64,000 nucleotides of DNA, taken from the NCBI GenBank assembly GCA_001650895.1, contig LXYH01000045.1, forward strand, positions 124,001 to 188,000, read 5' to 3'. Every line of letters begins with the position of its first letter. Position 1 is the stretch's first letter. Shown piece by piece: positions 9,548 through 18,099 of the stretch. Under the pieces are notes generated by a model that was not told the origin of the DNA, did not search any database, and saw only the letters and a list, made by a program, of their open reading frames with translations. A program made the translations under genes and the position numbers. This DNA comes from Rhodobacteraceae bacterium EhC02. GTDB taxonomy: Bacteria > Pseudomonadota > Alphaproteobacteria > Rhodobacterales > Rhodobacteraceae.

Positions 9548-10180
9548 ATGTTGCGCCGTTTTGGCCTTGTGTGTGTTTTTGTGAGTTTTGCAACACTTCC
9601 CGCCCATGCCGAGAGCGTGCGCATCACCCAGGATATCGAGGCGCGGACGATCACGCTGAATGGTGCGGAGATTGTCATCGACCGTATCCAGGACAGCGAG
9701 AACCGGCTTGAGGGCGACTTTGCTCGCACCTCGCGCCCCTGCCCGCCTTTCTGCATCACGCCGATGACCGTGGCGCCCGGTGTCGTCACCCTGGGCGAGC
9801 TTGAGGTGATGGATTTCCTGGATGCCAGCGTCGCGGCGGGTGAGGGCCTGCTTCTGGACAGCAGGCTTCCCGAATTCTTCGCCAAGGGCACGATCCCCGG
9901 CGCGATCAACCTGCCCTTTGCCACGCTCGATCCGGCCAATCCCTATCGTGACGAGATCCTCAAGGCGCTTGGCGCGACCCTGACAGGGTCGGACTGGGAT
10001 TTCTCGGAGGCCAGGCAGCTGGCAATCTTCTGCAACGGCCCCTGGTGCGATCAGGCACCGCTTGCGATCCGGTATCTGCTTCAGTCGGGCTATCCTGCCG
10101 AAAAGCTCAGCTACTATCGCGGCGGGATGCAGGTCTGGCTGCAACTGGGCCTGAGCACCCATACCCCGAGCGGAGGTTGA
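9548..10180 (+). CDS. exported rhodanese-like domain protein
   Basis: A 210-residue protein. Residues 1-21 (MLRRFGLVCVFVSFATLPAHA) form a Sec signal peptide ending A-H-A, so the protein is periplasmic. The C-terminal 110 residues are a rhodanese fold: LLLDSRLPEFFAKGTIPGAINLPF, then the active-site loop F-C-N-G-P-W-C with Cys162 as the likely sulfur acceptor, and YYRGGMQVW. A separate conserved cysteine pair lies in PCPPFC (residues 65-69). The start at 9548 follows a GGGGG ribosome site. The role is not clear; sulfur transfer or redox of periplasmic partners is likely. Confidence 0.8.
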   Translation: MLRRFGLVCVFVSFATLPAHAESVRITQDIEARTITLNGAEIVIDRIQDSENRLEGDFARTSRPCPPFCITPMTVAPGVVTLGELEVMDFLDASVAAGEGLLLDSRLPEFFAKGTIPGAINLPFATLDPANPYRDEILKALGATLTGSDWDFSEARQLAIFCNGPWCDQAPLAIRYLLQSGYPAEKLSYYRGGMQVWLQLGLSTHTPSGG

Positions 10181-10217
10181 CCTTGTCCGCAACCGCACGG
10201 GTCACAACCACATTGAA

Positions 10218-10243
10218 TGCCCCCCCGGACTACCTGGGGGGCA
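10218..10243 (+). terminator. strong GC hairpin between the rhodanese and LysM genes
   Basis: TGCCCCCC (10218-10225) and GGGGGGCA (10236-10243) pair perfectly across a 10-base loop, 38 bases after the rhodanese stop. There is no good U-tract after it, so it may act as an mRNA 3'-end stabiliser, an attenuator, or a translational control element for the LysM gene rather than a classic terminator. Confidence 0.45.
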
Positions 10244-10284
10244 ACATGTTTCTTGCCAGTAGCCGCCGTTTACCGGAGATTTCC

Positions 10285-11112
10285 ATGCTTCGCGCCCTTG
10301 CCATCGCCAGCCTTTTCGCCGGGATCACGGTTGCCCTTGTTCTGTTCAAGGCCGATCCGGGCGCACCACCGGCAGCGGAGGGGGCGAATGTCACGCGATC
10401 CTCGGCCGGCTTCGACAATCTGGCGATCACCCCCACGGCTGCGGTGCCGCAAGTGGCGCAAAGCGTGCCGCAGGCAGGGCCGCGCATACAGGATCAGGGC
10501 CATGTGGCGTCCCTTCCGGCCGTTGCGGCGGATGTTGACCTGCAGGCCATGACCCGTGGGGTTCTGGCCGAACTGGGCGTGACGCCACCGGCCCCGCCCC
10601 CGACAGACACAGGTGCCGATGATCCGCTGCACGCGATGTCCATGGCCGCGCTCAGCGGCTTGCGCAAGATGACGGGGCAACCTGACCCCGCGCAGTCGCC
10701 CAGCGCATTCCAGACACTGATCGCGCAGGCACTGCAGGCGGGTCAGTCAGACGCCTATATCGACGCCTTGCTGAACGAAGCCGCCGGAAGCGGCCGGATC
10801 ACCGTGCCAAGCGCCCTTGTGACCGCCGAGGGGCGCGTCGATACCCATGTCATCCTCAGCACCATCGTGGCCCAGGCGGCGATTGCAAGCGGACAGGATA
10901 TCGGCGCGGCAAAGGTTTCATCCTCGGGCCGCATCCAGCCAGGCCAGCAACAGGTCTACACGGTCAGCGCGGGCGACAGCCTTGGGTCTATCGCGCTCAG
11001 GTTTTATGGCGACATGTCGCGCTACAACACGATCTTCGATGCCAACCGCACGGTCCTGTCCAGCCCGGACAGCCTGCGGGTCGGGCAACGTCTGGTGATC
11101 CCGACGATTTGA
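10285..11112 (+). CDS. membrane-anchored LysM domain protein
   Basis: A 275-residue protein. Residues 1-20 (MLRALAIASLFAGITVALVLF) are an uncleaved signal anchor or signal peptide. They are followed by a long low-complexity Ala/Pro/Gln region to about residue 125 and a small helical part. A C-terminal LysM domain (about 222-275, VYTVSAGDSLGSIALRFYGD...LRVGQRLVIP) should bind peptidoglycan. The ATG at 10285 has GGAG seven bases upstream. An in-frame ATG at 10246 is possible, but its ribosome site would be inside the 10218-10243 hairpin. The downstream convergent gene is a lytic transglycosylase, so this is a cell-wall neighbourhood. Confidence 0.75.
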   Translation: MLRALAIASLFAGITVALVLFKADPGAPPAAEGANVTRSSAGFDNLAITPTAAVPQVAQSVPQAGPRIQDQGHVASLPAVAADVDLQAMTRGVLAELGVTPPAPPPTDTGADDPLHAMSMAALSGLRKMTGQPDPAQSPSAFQTLIAQALQAGQSDAYIDALLNEAAGSGRITVPSALVTAEGRVDTHVILSTIVAQAAIASGQDIGAAKVSSSGRIQPGQQQVYTVSAGDSLGSIALRFYGDMSRYNTIFDANRTVLSSPDSLRVGQRLVIPTI

Positions 11113-11133
11113 CAGTTAAGGCAGGCAGGAGAC

Positions 11134-11168
11134 GAAAGAGGGGCCGAACCAACGGCCCCCTTTCATTT
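11134..11168. terminator. bidirectional rho-independent terminator
   Basis: GGGGCCG (11140-11146) pairs with CGGCCCC (11153-11159) around a 6-base loop. The stem is extended by GAAAG on the left and CTTTC on the right, giving a T-tract on either strand. It sits between the convergent LysM and lytic transglycosylase genes and can serve both. Confidence 0.8.
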
Positions 11169-11196
11169 TCAGGGACCCCGGTTTGCCCTCAGGCGA

Positions 11197-11679
11197 TCAG
11201 GCCCGCAGGCCGGTTTCGCGCAGCATGCCGCGCCGCTTGGCCTCGTAGTAGTAACCACGCGCATACCACATGACCGCGCGGTCATGGCTGCCGTCCGACA
11301 GCAGCCACGCGCCGCGCAGATACCGCACGGCGTAGCGCAGGTTGGTTTCCGCATCCAGAAGGTCGGCGGGCTGCCCGCGAAAGCCCATCGTGCGCGCGGT
11401 GGCGGGCAGGATCTGCATCAGCCCGTAATATGGCCCGTTGCGCGCACCGGGGCGGTGGGTGCTTTCGCGCAGGATCACACGCTGCACCAGGTCCACGGGC
11501 ACATCGTTTTCCTGTGCAGCGGCCACGATCAGGCGACGCAGTTCGGGCGTTTCATTCGGATAAAGCGGGGTCGAGCGGGTGGTCAGGTCTGCGACCGCTT
11601 CGGGTTGAGACCGCGCACAGGCCGACACGGCAAGGGCCGCCATCAGGCCAAGGGCGACACGTCGGGAACAGGGTACCAT
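11197..11679 (-). CDS. lytic transglycosylase lipoprotein (SLT domain)
   Basis: A 160-residue lipoprotein. The signal ends at the lipobox A-V-S-A-C (Cys21). The SLT domain spans about 45-140, with the catalytic glutamate Glu72 in ILRES, the GLMQI motif at 86-90, and a conserved LRYAVRYLRGAW helix. It should cleave peptidoglycan glycan strands in the periplasm from a lipid anchor. The ATG at 11679 is preferred because GAGG lies six bases upstream; the GTG three bases earlier has no suitable spacing. It is smaller than Slt70 or MltC and resembles the compact EmtA-like class. Confidence 0.85.
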   Translation of the reverse strand: MVPCSRRVALGLMAALAVSACARSQPEAVADLTTRSTPLYPNETPELRRLIVAAAQENDVPVDLVQRVILRESTHRPGARNGPYYGLMQILPATARTMGFRGQPADLLDAETNLRYAVRYLRGAWLLSDGSHDRAVMWYARGYYYEAKRRGMLRETGLRA

Positions 11680-11772
11680 CACAAGCCTCGAAAGGGTTTC
11701 ACATAGGCGCGTGATAGCCCGCAGGCGGATCGAAAAGAACCGCTGTTTTCCACATCGGCAAAGCGACGCCGA

Positions 11773-12837
11773 TCAGATCAGATCGCCGGCCCATTCCGCC
11801 GATTGCATCTCGCGCAGGCGGCTGGCGGTGCGTTCGAATTCGAATGTCCCCTCACCCTCGAGGTAAAGGTATTCCGGCTCGGCCGCAGCCGAGCAGATCA
11901 GGCGCACCTTTGCCTCATAGAGCGCGTCGATCAGGGTGACGAAACGTTTCGCTTCGTTGAAGTTGGACCGCCCCAGCGCGGGGATGTTTTCAAGTACCAG
12001 CACACGTGCCGCTTCGGCCAGGGCCAGGTAATCGGCCGCGCCCAGCGGCTTGCCGCACAGGTCATAGAAAGAGGCGCGGGCCACGCCGTTGCGAAAGGCG
12101 GGGATCTCCACCTGTCGTCCCTTCACGTGCAGCGTCAGCGGTTCCGCACCACCGCCTGTCAGGTCCCGCCAGACCTGCGCGATGGCCGCCCGCGCCGCGT
12201 CGTTGGCCGGTGTGAAATAGACAGGCGAGCCTGCCAGCCGGTCTTGCCGGTAATCCCTGTGACTGACCAGTTCATGAACGACCATCCGTTCCTTGAGCAG
12301 GGCGATGAACGGCAGAAAGATCTGCCGGTTCAGACCGTGCTTGTACAGGTCATCCGGCACCCGGTTCGACGTGGTCACCACGACCACGCCCGCCTTGAAC
12401 AGCGCCTCGAACAGGCGTCCCACGATCATCGCATCGGTGATGTCGGTGATCTGCATCTCGTCGAAGGCCAGGACCTTGACCGAGGCCGCCACGTCGGCGG
12501 CGACCGGGGCGATCGCATCCTCGACCCCGCGTTGGCGCGCCTTGTGCATGCCGTTGTGGATTTCCTGCATGAAGGCATGGAAATGCACGCGGCGCACCGG
12601 GACCTGCAGGCTTTCGACGAACAGATCCATCAGCATCGACTTGCCGCGCCCGACACCGCCCCAGAGATAAAGCCCCCTGGGCGGTTCCGGCGGTTTGCGG
12701 AACAGGCCGCGCTTCACCGGCTGGGACAGGGCCGCGCGAATACGCTCGAACTCGGGCAACGCCTCAAGCTGGGCGTCATCCGGGCTCAGGCGACCCTCCT
12801 GCACGCGGGTCTCGTAGATCTGGAGCAGCGTTTCCAT
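11773..12837 (-). CDS. zapE: cell division protein ZapE (AFG1-like ATPase)
   Basis: A 354-residue AAA-type ATPase. Walker A is GGVGRGKS at residues 60-67 and Walker B LAFDEMQ at about 124-130. It also has the family TTSNRVPDDLYKHGLNRQIFLPFI segment. ZapE in Escherichia coli associates with the division ring and FtsZ; AFG1 homologues act in membrane protein quality control. The ATG at 12837 aligns with the usual METLLQIYETRV start, and upstream codons are dispensable. It is divergent from the MFS transporter, with 134 bases between. Confidence 0.9.
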   Translation of the reverse strand: METLLQIYETRVQEGRLSPDDAQLEALPEFERIRAALSQPVKRGLFRKPPEPPRGLYLWGGVGRGKSMLMDLFVESLQVPVRRVHFHAFMQEIHNGMHKARQRGVEDAIAPVAADVAASVKVLAFDEMQITDITDAMIVGRLFEALFKAGVVVVTTSNRVPDDLYKHGLNRQIFLPFIALLKERMVVHELVSHRDYRQDRLAGSPVYFTPANDAARAAIAQVWRDLTGGGAEPLTLHVKGRQVEIPAFRNGVARASFYDLCGKPLGAADYLALAEAARVLVLENIPALGRSNFNEAKRFVTLIDALYEAKVRLICSAAAEPEYLYLEGEGTFEFERTASRLREMQSAEWAGDLI

Positions 12838-12918
12838 GCCCCTCCTTAGCCCGCGTCCCAAGCCATGAAAAGACGCAGGACATCACGAAAGGTGAGGATT
12901 GGGCGCACATTTCGTCGA

Positions 12919-12946
12919 TTGACGCTGCCAACCATCGGCTTAAGGT
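12919..12946 (+). promoter_or_regulatory. candidate sigma-70 promoter of the MFS gene
   Basis: TTGACG (12919-12924), 16 bases, TAAGGT (12941-12946), followed 25 bases later by the MFS start with its AGGAG ribosome site. Five of six bases match in the -35 and three of six in the -10. Confidence 0.4.
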
Positions 12947-12971
12947 CCGGCCACCACCCCAGGAGCCTCAG

Positions 12972-14234
12972 ATGCACAGCGCCCCCGCCGCCAGACCCGC
13001 CTCCATCTTCACGCCTGTCCTTCTGGTCGGTTGCGCCATCATCATGGTGTCTTTCGCGATCCGGGCCAGTTTCGGCGTGTTCCAGATCCCGATCGCCGAG
13101 GAATTCGGCTGGCTGCGCGCAGAATTCAGCCTGGCCATCGCGATCCAGAACCTGGCATGGGGCATCGGGCAACCCTTCTTCGGGGCCATGGCCGAAAAAC
13201 TGGGCGACCGCAAGGCGATCGTTCTGGGCGCGCTGTTCTATGCGGCGGGGCTTGTGCTGTCGTCCTTCGCGGTGACGCCGACAGCACATCAGTTCTACGA
13301 AATCCTCGTGGGTTTCGGCATCGCCGGCACCGGGTTCGGCGTGATCATGGCCGTTGTCGGGCGCGCCGCCACGGACGAGAACCGCTCGATGAGCCTGGCG
13401 ATTGCCACGGCTGCCGGGTCGGGCGGGCAGATCTTCGGCGCGCCGCTGGCCGAGTGGCTGCTGACGATGATGAGCTGGCAAAGCGTGTTTCTGGTCTTTG
13501 CCGCATCCATCCTTGCGGTGCTCTGCCTTCTGCCCCTGATGCGCGCGCCCACGCCCCCCGCCAGCCGGGCCGAGCTTGAACAGAGCCTGGGCGGCATCCT
13601 GAACAAGGCGTTTCGCGACCCGTCCTTTACCCTGATCTTCGTGGGCTTTTTCAGCTGCGGTTATCAGCTGGGTTTCATCACGGCGCATTTCCCGGCCTTC
13701 GTGACCGAGATGTGCGGCCCGATCCTGCCGGGCGGCGTGCTGCACGGACTTGGCATCACCACGACATCGGCGCTGGGTGCCGTGGCGATTTCGCTGATCG
13801 GTCTGGCCAATATCGCGGGCACGCTGACCGCAGGCTGGGCCGGCAAATACTGGCCGCGCAAGTATCTGCTGGCGGGTATCTATACCGCGCGGACCGTGGT
13901 GGCCGCCGCGTTCATCCTGACCCCGATCACACCCGCGACCGTGCTACTGTTCTCGGCGGCGATGGGATCGCTCTGGCTGGCGACGGTGCCGCTGACCTCG
14001 GGGTTGATCGCGCATATCTACGGGCTGCGCTACATGGGCACGCTTTACGGCATCGTGTTCTTCAGCCACCAGCTGGGCAGCTTCATGGGCGTCTGGCTGG
14101 GGGGCAAGATGTATGACCTGACCGGCGACTACACGCTGGTCTGGTGGATCGGTGTCGGCGTTGGCGCCTTCAGCGCCATTGTTCATTTGCCGGTGCGCGA
14201 AAAGCCGATGCCCCTGACTGCCAAGGCTGCCTGA
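12972..14234 (+). CDS. MFS transporter, oxalate/formate antiporter-like
   Basis: A 420-residue protein with about twelve transmembrane helices in two halves around a cytoplasmic loop (near residues 190-215, MRAPTPPASRAELEQSLGG). The loop between helices 2 and 3 carries the MFS signature G-x(8)-G-x3-GDRK (GAMAEKLGDRK, about 71-81). The N-terminal segment FGVFQIPIAEEFGWLRAEFSLA is typical of the OFA-like subfamily of monocarboxylate and organic anion transporters. Start choice is supported by AGGAG seven bases upstream. The substrate cannot be set from sequence. It ends 18 bases from the convergent hydrolase gene. Confidence 0.8.
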   Translation: MHSAPAARPASIFTPVLLVGCAIIMVSFAIRASFGVFQIPIAEEFGWLRAEFSLAIAIQNLAWGIGQPFFGAMAEKLGDRKAIVLGALFYAAGLVLSSFAVTPTAHQFYEILVGFGIAGTGFGVIMAVVGRAATDENRSMSLAIATAAGSGGQIFGAPLAEWLLTMMSWQSVFLVFAASILAVLCLLPLMRAPTPPASRAELEQSLGGILNKAFRDPSFTLIFVGFFSCGYQLGFITAHFPAFVTEMCGPILPGGVLHGLGITTTSALGAVAISLIGLANIAGTLTAGWAGKYWPRKYLLAGIYTARTVVAAAFILTPITPATVLLFSAAMGSLWLATVPLTSGLIAHIYGLRYMGTLYGIVFFSHQLGSFMGVWLGGKMYDLTGDYTLVWWIGVGVGAFSAIVHLPVREKPMPLTAKAA

Positions 14235-14252
14235 CCCCCAAGACAGCGTCGA

Positions 14253-15194
14253 TCACTCGCCTTTCACCTCGGCGGCGATGCCCGCCTCGATGAGACGGAC
14301 AATGGCGCTGGCGTGGGTATAGGTCAGCCCATGACCTGCCCCGTCGATCACCTCCTGCCGGGCCATGCGGTTCCATTGCGCCAATCGGCCCATCGCGCTG
14401 ATCGGAATGACGGCATCATCGCGCCCCCAGATCGCGATCACGGAAATCCCCTCGCGGCTGATGGTGCGATGCTCATCTTCCAGCGGGCGCGGCAGGATCC
14501 CCCGCATCGAGGACAGGACCGCCGGCACGAAGCCACGCTTGCCCAGTTCGGCCTGCTGGTAGTCGATGATCCCCTCGACCTCGGTGGGCAGGGCGCGCTC
14601 GGCCTCGGTGCCTTTCCGGTGCAGGTCCGGATACCGCAGCAGCATCAGCCAATCCCCAAGGATCGGCGTGTCGCGGGTGAACTTGGCAAGCTTGCCCAGA
14701 TCATGCCCCATGCCCGCAGGCGCCAGCAGGATCATGCGCCGCACACGGCCGGGGTTGCGCGCCGTATAGGCCGACACGATGGCACCGCCCATGGAATACC
14801 CCAGAAGGGTCACATCCTCTGTCACACCCTGCGCGGCCAGAAGATCATCCAGTTGACGGATGAAGAAATCCTGATCCTGCAGGCCCGGCGCCCGGTCGGA
14901 ATAGCCGCGCCCGTAAAGATCGTAGACCAGAACGCGAAAGCCCATGAGCGCGAGGCCCTGCGCCACCGCGTCCCAGACCATCGAGGGTGTGGTCAGGCCA
15001 TGCACGCAGACCGCCACGGGGCCGCGCACGGGCCCGATCCATCGGTAATGCGTGACGCCCTGCGACAGTTGCGCGAATTCCCCCGGCGCATCCTGTCGGG
15101 CCGCGTCATCCATGGGTTTGCGCATCGCCTCACGCGCGAAGGGCCAGATCGCGATCAGGCCAAGTACCAGCAGAAAGACGAGGAACCAGATCAT
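14253..15194 (-). CDS. membrane-anchored alpha/beta hydrolase
   Basis: A 313-residue protein. Residues 1-20 (MIWFLVFLLVLGLIAIWPFA) are a membrane anchor. The alpha/beta hydrolase fold follows, with HGLTTPSMVW as oxyanion region, the nucleophile elbow GYSMGG (Ser near 145), the acid in WGRDDAVIP and the base His in GAGHGLTYTH. Substrate is unknown; esterase or lipase-like activity is likely. Its start overlaps the stop of the upstream ornithine cyclodeaminase-family gene by four bases (ATGA). It is the last gene of a coupled minus-strand operon starting at fghA. Confidence 0.8.
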   Translation of the reverse strand: MIWFLVFLLVLGLIAIWPFAREAMRKPMDDAARQDAPGEFAQLSQGVTHYRWIGPVRGPVAVCVHGLTTPSMVWDAVAQGLALMGFRVLVYDLYGRGYSDRAPGLQDQDFFIRQLDDLLAAQGVTEDVTLLGYSMGGAIVSAYTARNPGRVRRMILLAPAGMGHDLGKLAKFTRDTPILGDWLMLLRYPDLHRKGTEAERALPTEVEGIIDYQQAELGKRGFVPAVLSSMRGILPRPLEDEHRTISREGISVIAIWGRDDAVIPISAMGRLAQWNRMARQEVIDGAGHGLTYTHASAIVRLIEAGIAAEVKGE

Positions 15195-16123
15195 TGTGCA
15201 GCCCTCCAGGCATCCAGGATATAACGGCTTGTCATCAGGTCCAGATGCGCGCCGCCGCCATTCTTGAACAGGGTAATCTCGTCTTCGGATCGGCGCATGA
15301 AGTTTTCAGGCTCGTAATAATCGGCCTGGATGTCGGCACGGTCGATCACGCCGCGCGCCAGCGGGTCCTTGATCTCGCCGATATGGCCGACGGTGGTGTC
15401 GTAACTGTCCACGAAGATGCGCGCGCGGCGCAGGGCCGCGTCATCCGCCTCGCGCATGTCGGGACGGTAGGCGCCGATCAGGTCCAGATGCTGTCCGGGG
15501 CGCAGCCAGTCGCCGTTGATCACAGGTTCGGTGCTCATCGTGGCGCAGGTGATGATGTCGGCCTGTGACACGGCGGTTGCCAGATCATCGGCCACGGTCA
15601 TGCCGGGCCAGTCGGCGGCCAGCGCCTCGGCCCCGGCGCGGCTGCGGTTCCAGATCGTGAATTCGGCATCCGGGAAGCCCGCGCCATAGGCCTGCCGCAG
15701 GGACCGGCCCACGGTGCCGGCCCCCACGATCAGGATGCGGCGACTGTCGGGCCGCGCCAACCGGAGCGCGGCACAGAGGCTGTCGCCCGCCGTCTTCCAC
15801 TTGGTGACAAGGTGGAAATCGACAATCGCCTCGAGCATGCCGTCGGTGTCGGAATAGAGCGTCACACCGCCATTGACCGCAGGCTTGCCCACCTGCGCAT
15901 TGCCGGGAAAGATCGTGGCCGATTTCACCGCCAGCCCCAGCCCGTCGATCCATGCGGCGCGGTTGAGCAGCGTGTCTGGGGTGCGATAGAGGAAGGTATC
16001 CGCAATCTCGGCCTTCGGCAGGGTGTGACCCTGGGTGATGGCGCGGGTCAGGGCCAGCCAGTCGAGATGAGTTTCGGCCTTGAAGGGAATGATGGGGATG
16101 ATGGGGATGATGGGGATGGTCAT
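15191..16123 (-). CDS. ornithine cyclodeaminase / mu-crystallin family protein
   Basis: A 310-residue NAD(P)-binding protein of the OCD/mu-crystallin family. The Rossmann motif is ILIVGAGTVGRSLRQAYGAGF at about 130-150; other family segments are KSATIFPGNAQVGKPAVNGGVTLYS and GDWLRPGQHLDLIGAYRPDMREAD. Members reduce or deaminate small imino or amino acids, so an amino acid dehydrogenase or ketimine reductase role is likely, but the substrate is open. The N-terminus is unusual: MTIPIIPIIPIIPF is made by a 9-base tandem repeat. It is coupled by 4-base overlaps to the HAD gene upstream and the hydrolase downstream. Confidence 0.8.
   Translation of the reverse strand: MTIPIIPIIPIIPFKAETHLDWLALTRAITQGHTLPKAEIADTFLYRTPDTLLNRAAWIDGLGLAVKSATIFPGNAQVGKPAVNGGVTLYSDTDGMLEAIVDFHLVTKWKTAGDSLCAALRLARPDSRRILIVGAGTVGRSLRQAYGAGFPDAEFTIWNRSRAGAEALAADWPGMTVADDLATAVSQADIITCATMSTEPVINGDWLRPGQHLDLIGAYRPDMREADDAALRRARIFVDSYDTTVGHIGEIKDPLARGVIDRADIQADYYEPENFMRRSEDEITLFKNGGGAHLDLMTSRYILDAWRAAQ
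16085..16117 (-). repeat. in-frame 9-base tandem repeat at the start of the OCD-family gene
   Basis: The unit ATCATCCCC (coding strand) is repeated about 3.5 times and encodes I-I-P repeats directly after the start codon. Because the unit is a multiple of three, slippage would change length but not frame. Confidence 0.85.
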
Positions 16124-16740
16124 GCGGCCTCGCTTTCGGTCAAGAGCTTTGCGGCGATCAGGCGTGCGGCCCAGCCTTCGGGTCCATCGAAAAGATGGGT
16201 TTGCCAGCCACGTGCGGCGGCGGCGTCTATGTTTTCGGCGCGGTCATCGGTAAAGAGAAGACGGTCGGGCGGGATGCCGCAGCGCTGTTCCAGCATCTCG
16301 TAAATGCGGGGGGCGGGTTTGGTCACGCCCAACGCGCCCGACAGGTAAAGCTGGTCGAATTCATCGAGGAAGGGATAGACACCCCGCGCCATCCCGAAGG
16401 GTTCCAGCCCGAAATTCGACAGGGCAAAGACCGGCATGCCGCGCGCGCGCAGGGCGCGCAGCAGGCGGACGGAATGGGGGATCTCGGGCCGCGCCATATC
16501 CAGCCAGTGGGTGTGCCACATCAGGATCGCCGCAGCGTGATCGGGATAATCCCGCGCGGTGCGAGCGATTTCATCGGCGAAACCGCCGCCCGAATCCACG
16601 CGGTCGTTCATCGCATGAAGATCCACATCCGCGAACATCGCGCGGCGGCGATCAGGCCCTATGCTGGCGTCATAGAACCGTTCGGGCTGCCATTCGATCA
16701 GCACATTGCCGATATCGAAGATCACGGCCTGAACGGTCAT
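16120..16740 (-). CDS. HAD superfamily hydrolase, YihX-like
   Basis: A 206-residue HAD-IA phosphatase. Motif I is FDIGNVLI (Asp9, with Gly in place of the second Asp, as in E. coli YihX, a glucose-1-phosphatase). Motif II is ALSNFG, with a Lys in GVTKPAPRIYE, and motif IV is LLFTDDRAENI. A sugar-phosphate phosphatase activity is plausible. The ATG at 16740 has a GAGGAGAGG ribosome site. It overlaps the OCD-family gene by four bases and follows the DUF188 gene by 17 bases in the same operon. Confidence 0.85.
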   Translation of the reverse strand: MTVQAVIFDIGNVLIEWQPERFYDASIGPDRRRAMFADVDLHAMNDRVDSGGGFADEIARTARDYPDHAAAILMWHTHWLDMARPEIPHSVRLLRALRARGMPVFALSNFGLEPFGMARGVYPFLDEFDQLYLSGALGVTKPAPRIYEMLEQRCGIPPDRLLFTDDRAENIDAAAARGWQTHLFDGPEGWAARLIAAKLLTESEAA

Positions 16741-16757
16741 TCGCCTCTCCTCTTGGG

Positions 16758-17213
16758 TTAGCCCTGCCGCTGGGCCGCGCGGATCTCGCGGTCCAGCGCC
16801 TCAAGAAAGCGCGACCGATCCGCCTTTGTAAAGCCCTTGCCGCCGCCTTGCCGGAACGGATCGGCGGCGCGCAGGTCGGCCATCAGATCGCGGGTCGCCA
16901 GCACATTGCCGATATTGGCCTGTGTCAGCGCCTCGCCGTTGTGTTTCAGCACGCGCGCCCCCGCCGCCACGCATTTTGCAGCCAGCGGAATATCCCCGGT
17001 GATCACCACATCGCCGGGCCCCGCACGATCCGCGATCCACATGTCGGCCACATCGGGGCCTGCGTCCACGATCACCACGTCGACCAGCGGATTGCGCGAC
17101 AGGCGCAGCCCGCCATTGCTGACGAGTTTCATCTGGATGCCGTGGCGGGTGGACACACGTTCGGCCTCTTCCTTGACCGGGCAGGCGTCGGCGTCGACGT
17201 AGAGAATGCTCAC
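16758..17213 (-). CDS. YaiI/YqxD family protein (DUF188)
   Basis: A 151-residue protein that matches the DUF188 (YaiI/YqxD) family throughout: [16 protein letters not shown] at the N-terminus, then [32 protein letters not shown] and the [22 protein letters not shown] segment. The conserved aspartates resemble those of PIN/NYN-type nucleases, but no activity is established as far as I know. The start is a GTG at 17213 that overlaps the fghA stop by four bases (GTGA), so translation is coupled. Confidence 0.88.
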   Translation of the reverse strand: MSILYVDADACPVKEEAERVSTRHGIQMKLVSNGGLRLSRNPLVDVVIVDAGPDVADMWIADRAGPGDVVITGDIPLAAKCVAAGARVLKHNGEALTQANIGNVLATRDLMADLRAADPFRQGGGKGFTKADRSRFLEALDREIRAAQRQG

Positions 17214-18040
17214 GCGTAAAGCGCCTCGGCGTGGAAGGACACGTGATCTTCCATGAAGGTCGAGACGAAGAAATAGCTGTGATCGTAGCCCGGTTGCAGA
17301 CGCAGCACGGCCTGCGCGCGACGGGCCATCACGGCATGGGCCAGGGTTTCGGGGCGCAGGTTGTCAAGGAATTGGTCCTTGGTGCCAGTGTCACACAGCA
17401 GCGGGATATCCAGACCCACCGCGCGCATCATCAGGCTGGCGTCATGGCGCGCCCATGTGGATTCGTCATCGCCCAGATAGGCGGTCAGCTGTTTGCGGCC
17501 CCAGTCGGCCCCCGTCGGGTTGCAGATCGGCGCGAAAGCCGAGACGGAACGGAACCGCCCCGGCAGGCCCATGGCAAGGGTGAGTGCGCCATGCCCGCCC
17601 ATGGAATGGCCGGTGATTGCCTGACGGTCCGCGTCCAGCGCGAATTCGTTGAACAGAAGGCCCGGCAGATCATCCGCCACATAGTCCCACATGCGAAAAT
17701 GCGGTGCCCAGGGCGCCTGCGTGGCGTTCACGTAGAAACCGGCCCCCTGCCCAAGATCATAGGCGGCGTCATCCGCCACACCTTCGCCGCGCGGACTGGT
17801 GTCGGGAAAGACCAGCGCGATCCCCTGTTCCGCCGCCCAGCCCTGCGCGCCTGCCTTGACCATCGCATTTTCGTGCGTGCAGGTCAGCCCGGACAGATAC
17901 CACAGGACGGGCACGGGGCCGTCCTTGGCCTCGGCCGGCAGGAACAGGCCGAATGTCATGTCGGTTCCCGTGGCTTGCGAAGCATGGCGGTAGACGCCTT
18001 GCACACCGCCGAAACAGGCGTTTTCGGAAAGGGTTTGCAT
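17210..18040 (-). CDS. fghA: S-formylglutathione hydrolase
   Basis: A 276-residue serine hydrolase of the esterase D family. It hydrolyses S-formylglutathione to formate and glutathione, the second step of glutathione-dependent formaldehyde oxidation. The nucleophile motif is [10 protein letters not shown] near residue 145, with the acid in [12 protein letters not shown] and the base His in PGYDHSYFF. The family start [21 protein letters not shown] sets the ATG at 18040. Its partner dehydrogenase is at 22188-23318, not adjacent. Here it heads an operon with DUF188, HAD, OCD-family and hydrolase genes. Confidence 0.93.
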   Translation of the reverse strand: MQTLSENACFGGVQGVYRHASQATGTDMTFGLFLPAEAKDGPVPVLWYLSGLTCTHENAMVKAGAQGWAAEQGIALVFPDTSPRGEGVADDAAYDLGQGAGFYVNATQAPWAPHFRMWDYVADDLPGLLFNEFALDADRQAITGHSMGGHGALTLAMGLPGRFRSVSAFAPICNPTGADWGRKQLTAYLGDDESTWARHDASLMMRAVGLDIPLLCDTGTKDQFLDNLRPETLAHAVMARRAQAVLRLQPGYDHSYFFVSTFMEDHVSFHAEALYA

Positions 18041-18099
18041 CAGAGGTCTCCTTTTCGCGTTTGGGTCATGGCTAAGCCAAGGGCCACCTGCCCACAAGC

